From NCBI GenBank assembly GCA_938743325.2, contig OW568887.1:546503-610502 (forward strand): 64,000 bases of DNA. Reading direction: 5' to 3'. Numbering within the stretch: the stretch's first letter is position 1; the number at the start of each line of letters is the position of its first letter. The stretch is from Pycnococcus provasolii (lineage: Eukaryota > Chlorophyta > Pseudoscourfieldiophyceae > Pseudoscourfieldiales > Pycnococcaceae). Positions 20,489 through 29,760 of this stretch are shown here, piece after piece. The notes under the pieces were generated by a model. That model did no database searches. It saw only the letters and a list, made by a program, of their open reading frames with translations, and had not been told where the DNA came from. Made by a program: the position numbers and the translations under genes.

Positions 20489-21860
20489 CTTTCTTCTTCT
20501 CTTCTTCTTGCGTTTCTCAAGAACTGCCACCAACGTTTTCCTACACAATGCTGCAGACTACAACTGTCGTTACTAGGTTCTGAGATGGAACTTCTTCGGG
20601 TGATGAGTTGTTGATGCAGCCCTGAAACTGGCAAAGTGGAGTGCAGGCTCACGTGAGTCTGGCCACCCAGTAAAGAAAGAAGGAGCAATATCCTTAATAA
20701 AGGCACGTAGAACGGTGCAACTCGTTGGCACCAGGTCAAAAAGACCACTGACAGACTTATTCATAGGTAAGTAACCTCGTTGGTCTCCGCACACATGCAT
20801 GCAGGGGGGCATGGCCTGGCATGGCATAGGCGCGGACTATCTGTGATGGGAGGGCGTATGGTAGTCCCGGACGCCCCGTTGTTGTTTGCTAGCCTCGTCA
20901 CTCGCGAGGTCCACGAGGGTAGCTCCATGCAAGCTCCATGCGAGGAATGCAATGGATTCGGGGTTCGTTGATTCGAGGACAGGATTCCAATTCGGGGTTG
21001 GGAGGATTCTAAGGAGTGCCCTGTGGGAGACTTTGGGATGGTCTTCTCCCCTCCCTTTTTCTCTCGATCATCTCCCCTGATTCCCCTCCATGTTGTTGGT
21101 CCCCCTACCCTATTATTGGAGTGTTCCCCCACAAATAATGGCTCAATCACCCTCTGCCTTCGGGATTCCATCGGGTATCTTCGAACTCCAAATTCCCTCC
21201 TTCCTGCCCTCCCTCGAGTCTCGACCTTATTCGGATGGATGGTGATGGACTCCCATGTTCGCATGTCATGAATACTTGTCGATGCTTACTCATGTCTGAT
21301 CCCCCTCTTTTTCTTTCTTTTCCTCTTACCTTCTTTCCTTTACAGGGATTGTTTACCTTAGGTCGTCTGGTTCTTCTCAGTCAGTCATTTCTTTCTTTAC
21401 TCACAGGGATTAGAGTTCGACATTCAACCAAGGTACCTACCTACGCATTACTCAGCATTAGCATTACCATCGTTGGGTTCCATTCCTCGATGAGGTCCGA
21501 ATAAAGCAATACATACATCCTTCTATAATACTACAGACAGCTTTTTCTCACGTGCGTGCGTGCATGCTTGTCGTGTGTTTCTTTTGATTTCGACTTCTGG
21601 TAAACGACGGTCGAACCAAACCAAACCAACCTCTCACCAACTGGATTTCACGCACGCGTCGGTCGGAACTACTGCACCCCGGACATACGTACAGTACAGT
21701 ACAGTAAGCTTACCTTCCTTCATCCCAACAGCAAGCAGTTCAGTTGGCAGCAGACATCAACAGAAAAGGTGTATGACAAACTAGCAAGAATACTACTTCA
21801 CTGTTTGTTGGCTTTTGTTTTTATTTTTTTGTTTTCGTGGACATCTCGTTCTGGTTGGTG
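20489..21860. other. 1.4-kb gene-free stretch
   Basis: Separates two divergent genes. It contains GATTCGGGGTTCG near 20955 and ATTCGGGGTTGG near 20990, the reverse complement of the AACCCCGAA motif. It also has (GTACA) repeats near 21690-21705 and C/T-rich tracts near 21040-21080 and 21300-21340. Open frames here have no ATG-led coding character and no recognisable domain. Confidence 0.35.
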
Positions 21861-22841
21861 ATGAAAGAGTGCTGTGACGATGGATACATATCGTGCGATG
21901 AACATGGACGCTCTGTGACAAGAGCGCTGTCACTGCCGCTGTCACTGCCGCGCGCGTGCAAACGCACCACCACTGCATCGCCAGCAACAAGCGAGAACCT
22001 CTGCAAACACCACGTTGAGAACGACCAGATTGACGAGGCTGCCGCCGCCGCCGCCGCCGCCGCTGCTGCTGCAGCCTACGAAGTACAATCACAGCGCCCT
22101 CGTCCGGGGTGCGGGCACTGCATAGAGTGCAACGGCATACCACCTTGGATGATTCACGCCGCGGCAGCAGCGTCGCAGGATACGCCGTCGTCGACGACGC
22201 AGTACACGCCACCTAGTGAGCTTACGACATGGCCAGGTGGATTCGTTAATCCAGCTGCCTATTACCACCAGAGGCGTGCACAGTTAAGTTCGTCATTCAA
22301 GAAGTCGTCGTCGTCGTCGTCGTATTCGTGTGCAGCGGCAGCAGCAGCAGCAGCAGCAGCAGAAGCAGAAACAGCATCACAGGCTGGAGCACAACGCGAC
22401 GACGACGACGACGTCAACATCGAGGTGTTTGCGAACCTGTGGCAGCGTCGTCGTCAGCGCGGCGATAGCAACGACATCGAGCCAACCGTTGGTGGGCGCC
22501 TGCGCAATGCCGTATTTGCGGGTGCGGGTGCTCTCGTTCGCGCGCTCGTTCCTACGTCTCCATCACAACAGCCACACCCACAGCAGGCACATCGTCCGGC
22601 AATAATGCCGAAGCGCCTCTGCGTTGACATTCCGCTCACACGAACGAATGTTCCAGACGGCACACCCAATGCTTATCGAGTCAGCTCCAACGACGTTCAC
22701 GACGCGCCGCCGACGCCGACGACGACACGCGATGGTCCTCCTCCTCCCGCTCTCCCTTGTCACCACCATCATCCTCATTGTCGCACGACGAAGAAGCGCA
22801 CGCGTTCGGATAACTTGCTACGTGCGTCTTACGAGTTGTAG
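21861..22841 (+). CDS. Hypothetical low-complexity protein with poly-Ala and poly-Ser runs
   Basis: An open frame of about 326 residues. It holds two poly-Ala runs (22041-22075 and near 22335-22365, the second on CAG/GCA repeats), a poly-Ser run, a poly-Asp run, and a basic His/Pro-rich end (PCHHHHPHCRTTKKRTRS). A possible conserved stretch is VNIEVFANLWQRRRQRG followed by GGRLRNAVFAGAGALVRAL. No domain is recognised. Because the repeats keep other frames open too, this could be a chance frame. In favour are a unique ATG start and the non-repetitive middle. No introns were needed. Confidence 0.35.
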   Translation: MKECCDDGYISCDEHGRSVTRALSLPLSLPRACKRTTTASPATSENLCKHHVENDQIDEAAAAAAAAAAAAAYEVQSQRPRPGCGHCIECNGIPPWMIHAAAAASQDTPSSTTQYTPPSELTTWPGGFVNPAAYYHQRRAQLSSSFKKSSSSSSYSCAAAAAAAAAAEAETASQAGAQRDDDDDVNIEVFANLWQRRRQRGDSNDIEPTVGGRLRNAVFAGAGALVRALVPTSPSQQPHPQQAHRPAIMPKRLCVDIPLTRTNVPDGTPNAYRVSSNDVHDAPPTPTTTRDGPPPPALPCHHHHPHCRTTKKRTRSDNLLRASYEL

Positions 22842-23108
22842 GCGGTACGGGTAGAAAGTCGTCGTCTCTTGACTCACCCACGAGTCTCGCGTTCAGCACA
22901 CACAGCACAACGTGCCGTGGGCGGATATTCATCTTGTTACTATGTTTGCGAAGACACATGAGTGCCCGTTTCATTTTCATTTCATTACAAAAGCACACTC
23001 GTGACAACGTCTCGTCACATGCGAATATTCTGACCCTCTAGCTAGGGGGGTTGAGCGACAACTCCACATTCTCCTCCTCCCTTTTCCTCCCGCGATCAAA
23101 CGAAGAAG

Positions 23109-26100
23109 ATGTCCGCAGCAGCAGCAGCAGCGCGCGTCCACGTGTACTTGTCGTACGCGCTCACGCTCGCGGCGCTGTGCCTGTGCCTGGCCTTGGCGGC
23201 TCGGCTGTCGTTCGACGTCGACACGTCGCCCGACGGCTTCGTGGACCCCGCGGCGCCGGAGTCGAGGCACCTGCGTGCGCTGCGAGACGTGCTGTCTTAC
23301 ATGAAGACAAAGGAGGCGGAGCGAAACGCACGGATCATACCGCCGGCGCCGAGCGACGACAAGCCTCGGCCTGCGCCAGAACCCGTCTTGGAGCGACGGC
23401 AAAGTCGGCCAAGCTACTGGCTTGGCATCATCTACGAGCACGCCGACGGCATGCTCACGGACAGCCGCTTGCAGTGTGTGTCGCAGCTTGAGGAGGCAAT
23501 CCCTCACTCGCTAAACGGATTCGAGAAGTTCTGCCACAAGCAGGGCGCTGACGGCACACTGCGGCCGGTGGAAATGCTCGCGCCGTACCTTGCAGATGTT
23601 GCACAGACGCACTTCAACGTCACGCGCGACGTGGCGACGGCTTTTGCAGACGCACTGACAGAGACAACAGACGACGAGCAGCCGCAGCAGACACTGCCGG
23701 AATCTTGCTTAGAGTGGTTCCCAGAGTCGAAAGCCATGCCGCCTTGCAGACTGGAGTGCGCCAAACCCGTTAGCGTCGCGACGATGCTGACGATGCTTCG
23801 GAACGCCACCGCGGAGGCGATACAACGTGCCGACGCCGTCGTGTCGTCGCTTCCGCTGGAAGCTGACACCAACGCGGGGAGCACGATAAGGTCGCTCGTC
23901 GAAGCGATGCGTTTTGCAGCCACGGGTAATCTGGCTGACGTTGCCGCACGACTCCCCGCAAGTCTGCTCGCGCAGTCGTTTGGACTGCCGCACAGCGTCG
24001 ACTGGTTCTTTGATCGCCAGTACCTGAGTTCTGCCGCAACGCCGTGTGGCGCAGCATCGCCACACATGATAAGCAACGGCAGCACCACCTTCCCACCGTC
24101 GCCCGTCGCACCGTTCGTGTGCCCCGCGCGTGTTGCGCGCAAGCTGCGCTCAACGTTCGTGTTCTCTCTCCCACTTGCCAATTACACCACCTTCACCGAC
24201 CGCCGCACCAAGCAGGATGCGCGGTACTCAGCATTCGTTGATCAGGCGTCAGCCGCCATTCCGCGCCTCGTGCGCGGCATCGACGCATGCCGTGACGTGC
24301 GCGTGCTCCATTGGGGTGCATTCATCACCGAGTTTGAGATTCGATCCATCATCATTCGCGACGCGCGCTTGTTCGTCGCATCCATCGTGCTCGTGTCGGC
24401 CATGCTATTTGCCTTCCTGCAAGCATCGTTTGTCGTCACGCTGCACGCGCTCGTCGCGATCCTGGGAGCCCTGCCCCTCGCCCTCGCCATGTGCCGTCTT
24501 CTTCTCGGCATCTCGTACGTGCCATTCCTCGTCGTCGCCGCGCCCTTCGTCTTGCTGGGCATCGGCTGCGACGACGTCCTGCTCGTCGCCGATGCACATC
24601 TGAACCGCGGCATGCGCGGCGTGGCGGAGGCAACGTACGCAGCTGCGGCGACGTCTTTCACGACCGCCGCCGCGTTCCTGGCGTGCTTTCAATTCTCCGC
24701 CGTCATTCCCGTTCGCGTTCTTGGCATCACGTGCTGCGCCGGCGTGCTTTGCTGCTTCCTTCTGACGTTCGGACTACTTCCTTTAATTCTCGAGTACAAG
24801 CGGAAACGCGACGAGGCGAAGGCGACGGCGTGCCCTGCGACGTGGAGATATTGGGGAGCAACATTCTTCTCCACCTCTCCGCAGGCCCGCTTCAACGCGC
24901 TCCATCGCGAGCGTGAACGTGCGGTGCATGCACAAGATGACCTCGAGCTTGTTCGCCTTACGGCAAGCCCCGAGAGTGGGAACGAAGGGGAAGAGGAAGG
25001 GGAAGAATCCGGTGGCAAGCAGCAGGAGCACGGCTTGCTCCACGGCACTGCAATGTCAACATTTCGGGTGGCAAGGCTCGAAGTGCCCGTCCTTCCTTCC
25101 ATGCACCGCGTGCACGACGTGATAGCGGACGTGGTCGTGCGCCGGTACCCGCGGTACTTCGCTGCAGCTACTGTTGCGGCGCTCTTGGGCTTTGCGGTGT
25201 ACACCAGCACGGCACTTCGTGCGGCGGATGCACCACCTACTCTTCTGAAAGCTCAGCACGACCTGATGGAGCTTCAGCGTTCTCTTACGGCAGACTTCCT
25301 GAGCGAGAGCTGGACTGAGGTTGACGTCGTGTGGGGCCTTGATGGCACTATTCGCGCGCTCGACCGCTCGTTTTCAACATCGAAGACCTCGGACATGTCC
25401 TACGCACTTAATCCATATGCTCCACGAGGAGAGCCTGCATTTGATGAGACGTTCCAGCTCAGCCGTCGTGCTGTGACTGACATAGCCGCCTCGTGCCGTA
25501 CAGCGCGGGCGTCGAAAGAGCAACTTCTGCTGACGCACGGGGCGGAGGCGAGAGAGTGCGCCACGGAGCGATTTCTAAGGTGGCTGGACAACTGTGCCAG
25601 CAATGCCGCGTGCAACGGCACCATAGTGGAATCATCATCCAGCGCCGTCGACAAGTCTTTGGGCATATGGCTTAACGACGCTGGCAAAGACGGCGGAGCT
25701 GGCGCGGGCGATTCGTACGCGCGCAACCTGAATGGCACGGTGCATGCGGTGGTCGAACGCTTTTATGTCGACTTGCATCCTCTATCCGCTCGCCTTACCG
25801 ACGTGCGCCGCACGCTCGATGCATGGAACGAGTTCGTGTCTCGCACCGAGACTCCCGAGGCGACGCCCGTTCACGCCTCGACGCTGTGGAGCCGAGTTAC
25901 CGTTTCGGACAGCGTTCGCAGTGGCGCGGCTCACGTTCCAGCAGCTGCTGGAGCGGCATCCGTGCTTGCGACCGCTCCGCTTGTTTATCGCATGCGTCGC
26001 AAGGTAGATGCACTGCGTGCCGTGGTTTCCATTCTTGTCAGCCTTTCTCTGGCCCTTGCTTGCAGCCTGAGCGTACTAGCGGCTATGGGGTGGACGTTCG

Positions 26101-26507
26101 GGCCCATTGAAAGCCTGTGCGCAACTCTTCTGGCGGGCTCGAGTGTAGATTACTGCACGCACGTCGTTGCCGCATATGCCGCCGGCGGTTCGTCACCTTT
26201 GGCAGAAAGTGACAATTCGACGGCGGATGAGGAAGAGGAGAGGGGGGAGGAGGAGGAGGAGGAGGAGGAGGAGGAGAACAACGTTGAACGTGCGGAGGTC
26301 AACGATGCGCGCGAGAATGCAGCGCGTGCTGTATGTCATGCAGGTCCCGTCGCCTTGCGAGCGGCGTTGACCACGGCAGTTGCAGTGTGCCCTCTGCTTT
26401 TTGCGCAGGTGGAGGCGCTACGTCGTATCGGCGAAGCGATTGTTCTCAACAGCGTTGTTGGCTATGTCGTGGCAGCCATCTGTTTGCCAAGCCTGCTGGC
26501 ATGCTGA
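23109..26507 (+). CDS. Dispatched/Patched-like RND-superfamily membrane protein
   Basis: About 1132 residues in one exon with the two-bundle RND plan. TM1 (HVYLSYALTLAALCLCLALA) is followed by an extracellular domain of about 380 residues. The first membrane bundle, near 425-565, is a sterol-sensing-like domain (VPFLVVAAPFVLLGIGCDDV, then LLVADAHLNRGMRGVAEATY). A cytosolic linker follows (EEEGEESGGKQQEH). The second extracellular domain spans about 690-960, and a final bundle about 968-1132 carries LLAGSSVDYCTHVVAAYA. Acidic residues in mid-TM4 (GIGCDD) and TM10 (SSVDYCTH) are the proton or sodium relay sites of the family, and the VDYxxH form is typical of Dispatched. In animals these export lipidated Hedgehog; no Hedgehog is expected here, so sterol or lipid transport is only an inference. 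A GAG-repeat poly-Glu run (26244-26276) interrupts the last cytosolic loop. Confidence 0.85.
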   Translation: MSAAAAAARVHVYLSYALTLAALCLCLALAARLSFDVDTSPDGFVDPAAPESRHLRALRDVLSYMKTKEAERNARIIPPAPSDDKPRPAPEPVLERRQSRPSYWLGIIYEHADGMLTDSRLQCVSQLEEAIPHSLNGFEKFCHKQGADGTLRPVEMLAPYLADVAQTHFNVTRDVATAFADALTETTDDEQPQQTLPESCLEWFPESKAMPPCRLECAKPVSVATMLTMLRNATAEAIQRADAVVSSLPLEADTNAGSTIRSLVEAMRFAATGNLADVAARLPASLLAQSFGLPHSVDWFFDRQYLSSAATPCGAASPHMISNGSTTFPPSPVAPFVCPARVARKLRSTFVFSLPLANYTTFTDRRTKQDARYSAFVDQASAAIPRLVRGIDACRDVRVLHWGAFITEFEIRSIIIRDARLFVASIVLVSAMLFAFLQASFVVTLHALVAILGALPLALAMCRLLLGISYVPFLVVAAPFVLLGIGCDDVLLVADAHLNRGMRGVAEATYAAAATSFTTAAAFLACFQFSAVIPVRVLGITCCAGVLCCFLLTFGLLPLILEYKRKRDEAKATACPATWRYWGATFFSTSPQARFNALHRERERAVHAQDDLELVRLTASPESGNEGEEEGEESGGKQQEHGLLHGTAMSTFRVARLEVPVLPSMHRVHDVIADVVVRRYPRYFAAATVAALLGFAVYTSTALRAADAPPTLLKAQHDLMELQRSLTADFLSESWTEVDVVWGLDGTIRALDRSFSTSKTSDMSYALNPYAPRGEPAFDETFQLSRRAVTDIAASCRTARASKEQLLLTHGAEARECATERFLRWLDNCASNAACNGTIVESSSSAVDKSLGIWLNDAGKDGGAGAGDSYARNLNGTVHAVVERFYVDLHPLSARLTDVRRTLDAWNEFVSRTETPEATPVHASTLWSRVTVSDSVRSGAAHVPAAAGAASVLATAPLVYRMRRKVDALRAVVSILVSLSLALACSLSVLAAMGWTFGPIESLCATLLAGSSVDYCTHVVAAYAAGGSSPLAESDNSTADEEEERGEEEEEEEEEENNVERAEVNDARENAARAVCHAGPVALRAALTTAVAVCPLLFAQVEALRRIGEAIVLNSVVGYVVAAICLPSLLAC

Positions 26508-26742
26508 CATTCTAATTTAAGTTTCTTTCGTGTTGGAGATGTAATGAATTTTGTACATTTGATAGTGGATGAGGATGACTGGGCAACAGTTCAATTCAAT
26601 GTAATTTGTAATTTGTAACTTGTGACATGTGCAACTTCCACTTCTCAACATTGCAACAAAGTAGTGGTTGTAGTAAGTCAGTCCTCCTCTGTCTGTCTGC
26701 GCAACAAAGTCACCTCCCCCTCACCGTTTCCAGAAAAAAAAC

Positions 26743-27273
26743 TCATCCTCTCTTGCCTTTCTTGCCTTTCTTGCCTTTCTTCGTCTTGGTGGGTTTCTTG
26801 GGTGTGTATACGGGCGTGTATTTTGTTGGCTTGTGGATGTGGATGACTATCTCTCCGTCTTTCTTCTTGCACTTGCAGGGGAACAGAATGTGATTGTAAT
26901 CGCAGTCTGTGTACTTTTCGATGTACTTGTGAAGCTCGCCATAGTTGAACATGGCCGTGCCGACATACCTCGCCTCCATTCCGTAGTAGCTCGACAGAAT
27001 CTTCGTCAACTTATACTGAGATTCTTGTGCGCATGTCTTCCTGCAGGATTTCTCAGTCATACCATATGTTGATCGACACGTGCGCACACAATCCTTGTAC
27101 AGGTTGATGTGCTCATGCCACTCCTTGCAAAGAGAGATGTACTGGTTGTTGTCCCTCCTGAAGTTTTTTGGCTTCTTCCTCTTCCACTTCTTCAGTACCT
27201 TCAGCGCCTTCTCAGTCAACCTGATTGTCGCCTCGAATCCTAGATCCCATAAGTCCCCACAGATCTGCAACAT
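26743..27273 (-). CDS. Small Cys-rich protein with Lys/Gly tail, probably the main part of a secreted protein
   Basis: About 176 residues. A helical start (FEATIRLTEKALKVLKKWKR) is followed by a Cys-rich core with spacing C...C.x3.C...C.x3.C (SLCKEWHEHINLYKDCVRTC, EKSCRKTCAQES), then TDCDYNHILFPCKCKKKDGE. The tail is strongly basic (KKPTKTKKGKKGKKGKRG). The CxxxC pairs suggest a disulfide-bonded helical hairpin. No family is recognised. It overlaps by 62 bases, in another frame, a reading frame that encodes a clear signal peptide (27538-27212). The two are probably one gene broken by a frameshift, sequencing error or unseen intron, because no plausible GT-AG pair joins them. Confidence 0.5.
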   Translation of the reverse strand: MLQICGDLWDLGFEATIRLTEKALKVLKKWKRKKPKNFRRDNNQYISLCKEWHEHINLYKDCVRTCRSTYGMTEKSCRKTCAQESQYKLTKILSSYYGMEARYVGTAMFNYGELHKYIEKYTDCDYNHILFPCKCKKKDGEIVIHIHKPTKYTPVYTPKKPTKTKKGKKGKKGKRG

Positions 27274-27538
27274 GCCCCAAGCTCGGTTGCGAGCTCCGTC
27301 CTCCCTCGCTCAGGGTTTGCATGAAGTCGTCTTCGTTGGTGCTCCCGCCGAAGAGGAACTCCCCAATTCCCGCTGAGAGGAATCCATCGCTACTAGCAGC
27401 CGCCGACGACGTGCGTGTGAGGAGCGCTGTAATCACGACGACAAGTAGCCGTAGCAGCGGCATTGTCATCATGGCGCCGCCAGCAGCCATACCAACCAGG
27501 TGGAGAATGATCCTCAGTGCGTTTATTAGTGTCGTCAT
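27212..27538 (-). CDS. Signal-peptide-bearing reading frame upstream of the Cys-rich protein
   Basis: About 108 residues from ATG 27538. After a first hydrophobic stretch it has a strong signal peptide (MPLLRLLVVVITALLTRTSS, with AAA cleavage region). A Gly/Asp-containing segment follows (GEFLFGGSTNEDDFMQTL), and the frame then ends at TGA 27212. The Cys-rich frame opens downstream of a TGA near 27318 and has its first ATG at 27273. A one-base shift anywhere in 27230-27318 would fuse the two frames, so this is most likely the 5' part of the same gene. Confidence 0.45.
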   Translation of the reverse strand: MTTLINALRIILHLVGMAAGGAMMTMPLLRLLVVVITALLTRTSSAAASSDGFLSAGIGEFLFGGSTNEDDFMQTLSEGGRSSQPSLGHVADLWGLMGSRIRGDNQVD

Positions 27539-27954
27539 GTGGAGCACAACAGCACGGTTTGTTCACATCAAGTGCATTACGTCTCGGATTACGTCTTGGA
27601 CGACTCGTTGCCGCCACTCTTTCTGCGCGATAAAACGCGGTACGAGGATCCGCCAAAGTGTCTTGGGAAATTCTTGGTTGGTAAAAAACCTGGGAACCGT
27701 CCTTGGACTTGGACGGGTCAACAAACCCCTAATAAAAGCAAACGATCGTGCTTTGGAGTGGAAACCCCACTAGAACATCAATCCTGAGGCTCACAATCAA
27801 CGAATCTCACCCCTGCCCCGGTACCTTAGATATGTAGGGTAGATCATTCCTGATTCCGTGGTACCGTAGTGATTTCGCCGATTCGACGGCAGATCTAGAA
27901 GAATACCTTTAGATAAATCTCGTGCTGCTGCTGTTGTTGTTGTTGTTGGTGTCG
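27539..27954. other. Divergent gap between Cys-rich and armadillo genes
   Basis: A shared promoter candidate. It contains GGAAACCCCACTAG near 27759, related to the AACCCCGAA motif seen elsewhere, and a (TTG)n run just before the armadillo start. No coding feature seen. Confidence 0.3.
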
Positions 27955-29640
27955 ATGATAACGAAGGTTCGTGCTCACGAGTCTAAGAAGAGCGCGCTCA
28001 GCGGCTGTGGTGGTGGTGGTCACTTGCGTCGTCACTTCGGAAGAGGAGGCTCAGGAAGTCGTGGTGTTGTTGTGCCAACCCTCGTCGCGCGGCGATCAAA
28101 ATACGACGACGCATCATCGGCGTCGTCGTCGAGGCGGGCGGCGGCGTGGATCTCGTCGCGTTGGCGACGGCAGTCCGCCTATGTGCAGGAGGATGCGGGC
28201 AGGGGGGGGCTATGGAGCGGCTTCTTCTCTGACAATCATCATCATCATGCGGAGAACAACAACAAAACGACGCGCAGCATCGGGGAAGCGAGCGACGACG
28301 TAGAAGCTGTAGATCTCGTGTTGAAGGCTATGCGTGCTCACGAGAAAAACGCCCATGTGCAGGCGGAGGCGTGCGGTGCACTTACGAGTTTGTGTCGCAA
28401 TCACGCGGATAATCAAACACGCATCGGCGAGGCGGGCGGCGTGGAGCTCGTGTTGTTGGCAATGCGTGCTCACGAGACGAGCGCGCACGTGCAGGAGCAT
28501 GCGTGCGGAACACTTTGGAACTTGTGTCACAACAATCACGCGGCGAACAAAACGCGGATCGGAGAATCGCGTGAGGCGAACGGCGTGGCTGTCGTGCTGT
28601 CGGCCATGCGTGCTCACGCGACATGCACGGGTGTACAGGAGCAGGCGTGCGCAGCACTTCAGAACTTGTGTGCGAATCACGAGGCGAACGCACGACGCAT
28701 CGTCGAGGCGGCGGGGCTGACTGGCGGCGTGGATGTCATCTTATCGGCAATGCTTGCTCACGAGACGAGTGCGGGCGTGCAGGGTCATGCATGCGCGGTA
28801 CTTCGCAACTTGTCTGCCAATCACGCGGAGAACAACAAAACGTGTAATCCACGCATCGTTGAGGCGGGCGGCGTGGATCTCTTGTTGGCGGCGATGAATA
28901 CTCACAAGACAAACGCCTATGTGCAAGAGGAGGCATGCGGAGCACTTCGGAACCTTTCTGCCAATCACGCGGAGAACAAAACACGGATCGGCGAGAAGGG
29001 CGGCGTGGCTCTGGTCTTGTCGGCGATGTGTGCTCACGTGACGCGCGCAGGCGTGCAGGAGCAGGCGTGTGGGGCACTTCAGAACTTGTGTGCGAATCAC
29101 GAAGCGAACGCACGACGTATCGTCAAGATGGGGGGCGTGGATGTCGTCTTATCGGCAATGCGTGCTTACGAGACGAGTGCGGGCATGCAGGGGCATGCAT
29201 GCGCGGTAATTGGGAACCTGTCTGCCAATAATGCGGAGAACAAAACACGGATCGGCGAGGCGGGTGGCGTGCCTACCGTGTTGGCGGCGATGCGTGCTCA
29301 CGCGACGAGCGCGGGCGTGCAGGGGAATGCGTGCTCCGCACTTCGGAACCTATCTCACAATCACGCGGAGAACAAAACACGGATCGGCGAGGCGGGCGGC
29401 GTGCCTACCGTGTTGTCGGCGATGCGTGCTCACGCGACGAGCGCGCGCGTGCAGGAGTACGCGTGCGGGGCACTTTGGAACCTATCTGCCAATCACGCGG
29501 ATAATCAAGCACGGATCGTCGAGGCGGGCGGCGTGGCTGCCGTGTTGTCGGCGATGCGTGCTCACGAGACGAACGAGGATGTGCAGGGGCGGGCGTGCGG
29601 AGCACTTTGGAGCCTGTCCAAGCGTGCGCAGCATTTTTAA
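27955..29640 (+). CDS. Armadillo-repeat protein with about ten near-identical repeats
   Basis: About 561 residues from ATG 27955; the frame is open to 27913. An N-terminal hydrophobic, basic and Ser-rich region of about 110 residues is followed by ten ARM units of roughly 42 residues, from about 28296 to the end. The consensus is I.EAGGV..VLSAMRAHETSA.VQ..ACGAL.NLSANHAENKTR. Each unit supplies the H2-H3 helices of an armadillo superhelix, which usually binds peptides. Units 3-5 resemble units 6-8 as a block. Units 8 and 9 are nearly identical in DNA, so the array has grown by recent duplication. Some units carry short insertions (SREANG, LTGG, NKTCNP). No partner or process can be assigned. 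A decayed fragment of a related gene lies in the subtelomere near 59400. Confidence 0.8.
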   Translation: MITKVRAHESKKSALSGCGGGGHLRRHFGRGGSGSRGVVVPTLVARRSKYDDASSASSSRRAAAWISSRWRRQSAYVQEDAGRGGLWSGFFSDNHHHHAENNNKTTRSIGEASDDVEAVDLVLKAMRAHEKNAHVQAEACGALTSLCRNHADNQTRIGEAGGVELVLLAMRAHETSAHVQEHACGTLWNLCHNNHAANKTRIGESREANGVAVVLSAMRAHATCTGVQEQACAALQNLCANHEANARRIVEAAGLTGGVDVILSAMLAHETSAGVQGHACAVLRNLSANHAENNKTCNPRIVEAGGVDLLLAAMNTHKTNAYVQEEACGALRNLSANHAENKTRIGEKGGVALVLSAMCAHVTRAGVQEQACGALQNLCANHEANARRIVKMGGVDVVLSAMRAYETSAGMQGHACAVIGNLSANNAENKTRIGEAGGVPTVLAAMRAHATSAGVQGNACSALRNLSHNHAENKTRIGEAGGVPTVLSAMRAHATSARVQEYACGALWNLSANHADNQARIVEAGGVAAVLSAMRAHETNEDVQGRACGALWSLSKRAQHF

Positions 29641-29678
29641 GCTTGTTGTGTAAACACGTTTTGTTTCAAACAAATGGC

Positions 29679-29704
29679 GATGGTGGTGGTGGTGGTGGTG
29701 GTGG
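29679..29704 (+). repeat. (TGG)n simple repeat
   Basis: A run of GGT/TGG triplets in the short 3' gap between the convergent armadillo and proline iminopeptidase genes. Confidence 0.7.
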
Positions 29705-29760
29705 GGAAGTAGTTAAGGATTGTACATTCGATTGCCAATTGCCATTTTACAGTACAAAAT

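Noticed and set aside
27230-27320. Intron joining the signal-peptide and Cys-rich frames
   Set aside because: No GT-AG pair of workable length and phase was found; a frameshift or error is more likely.
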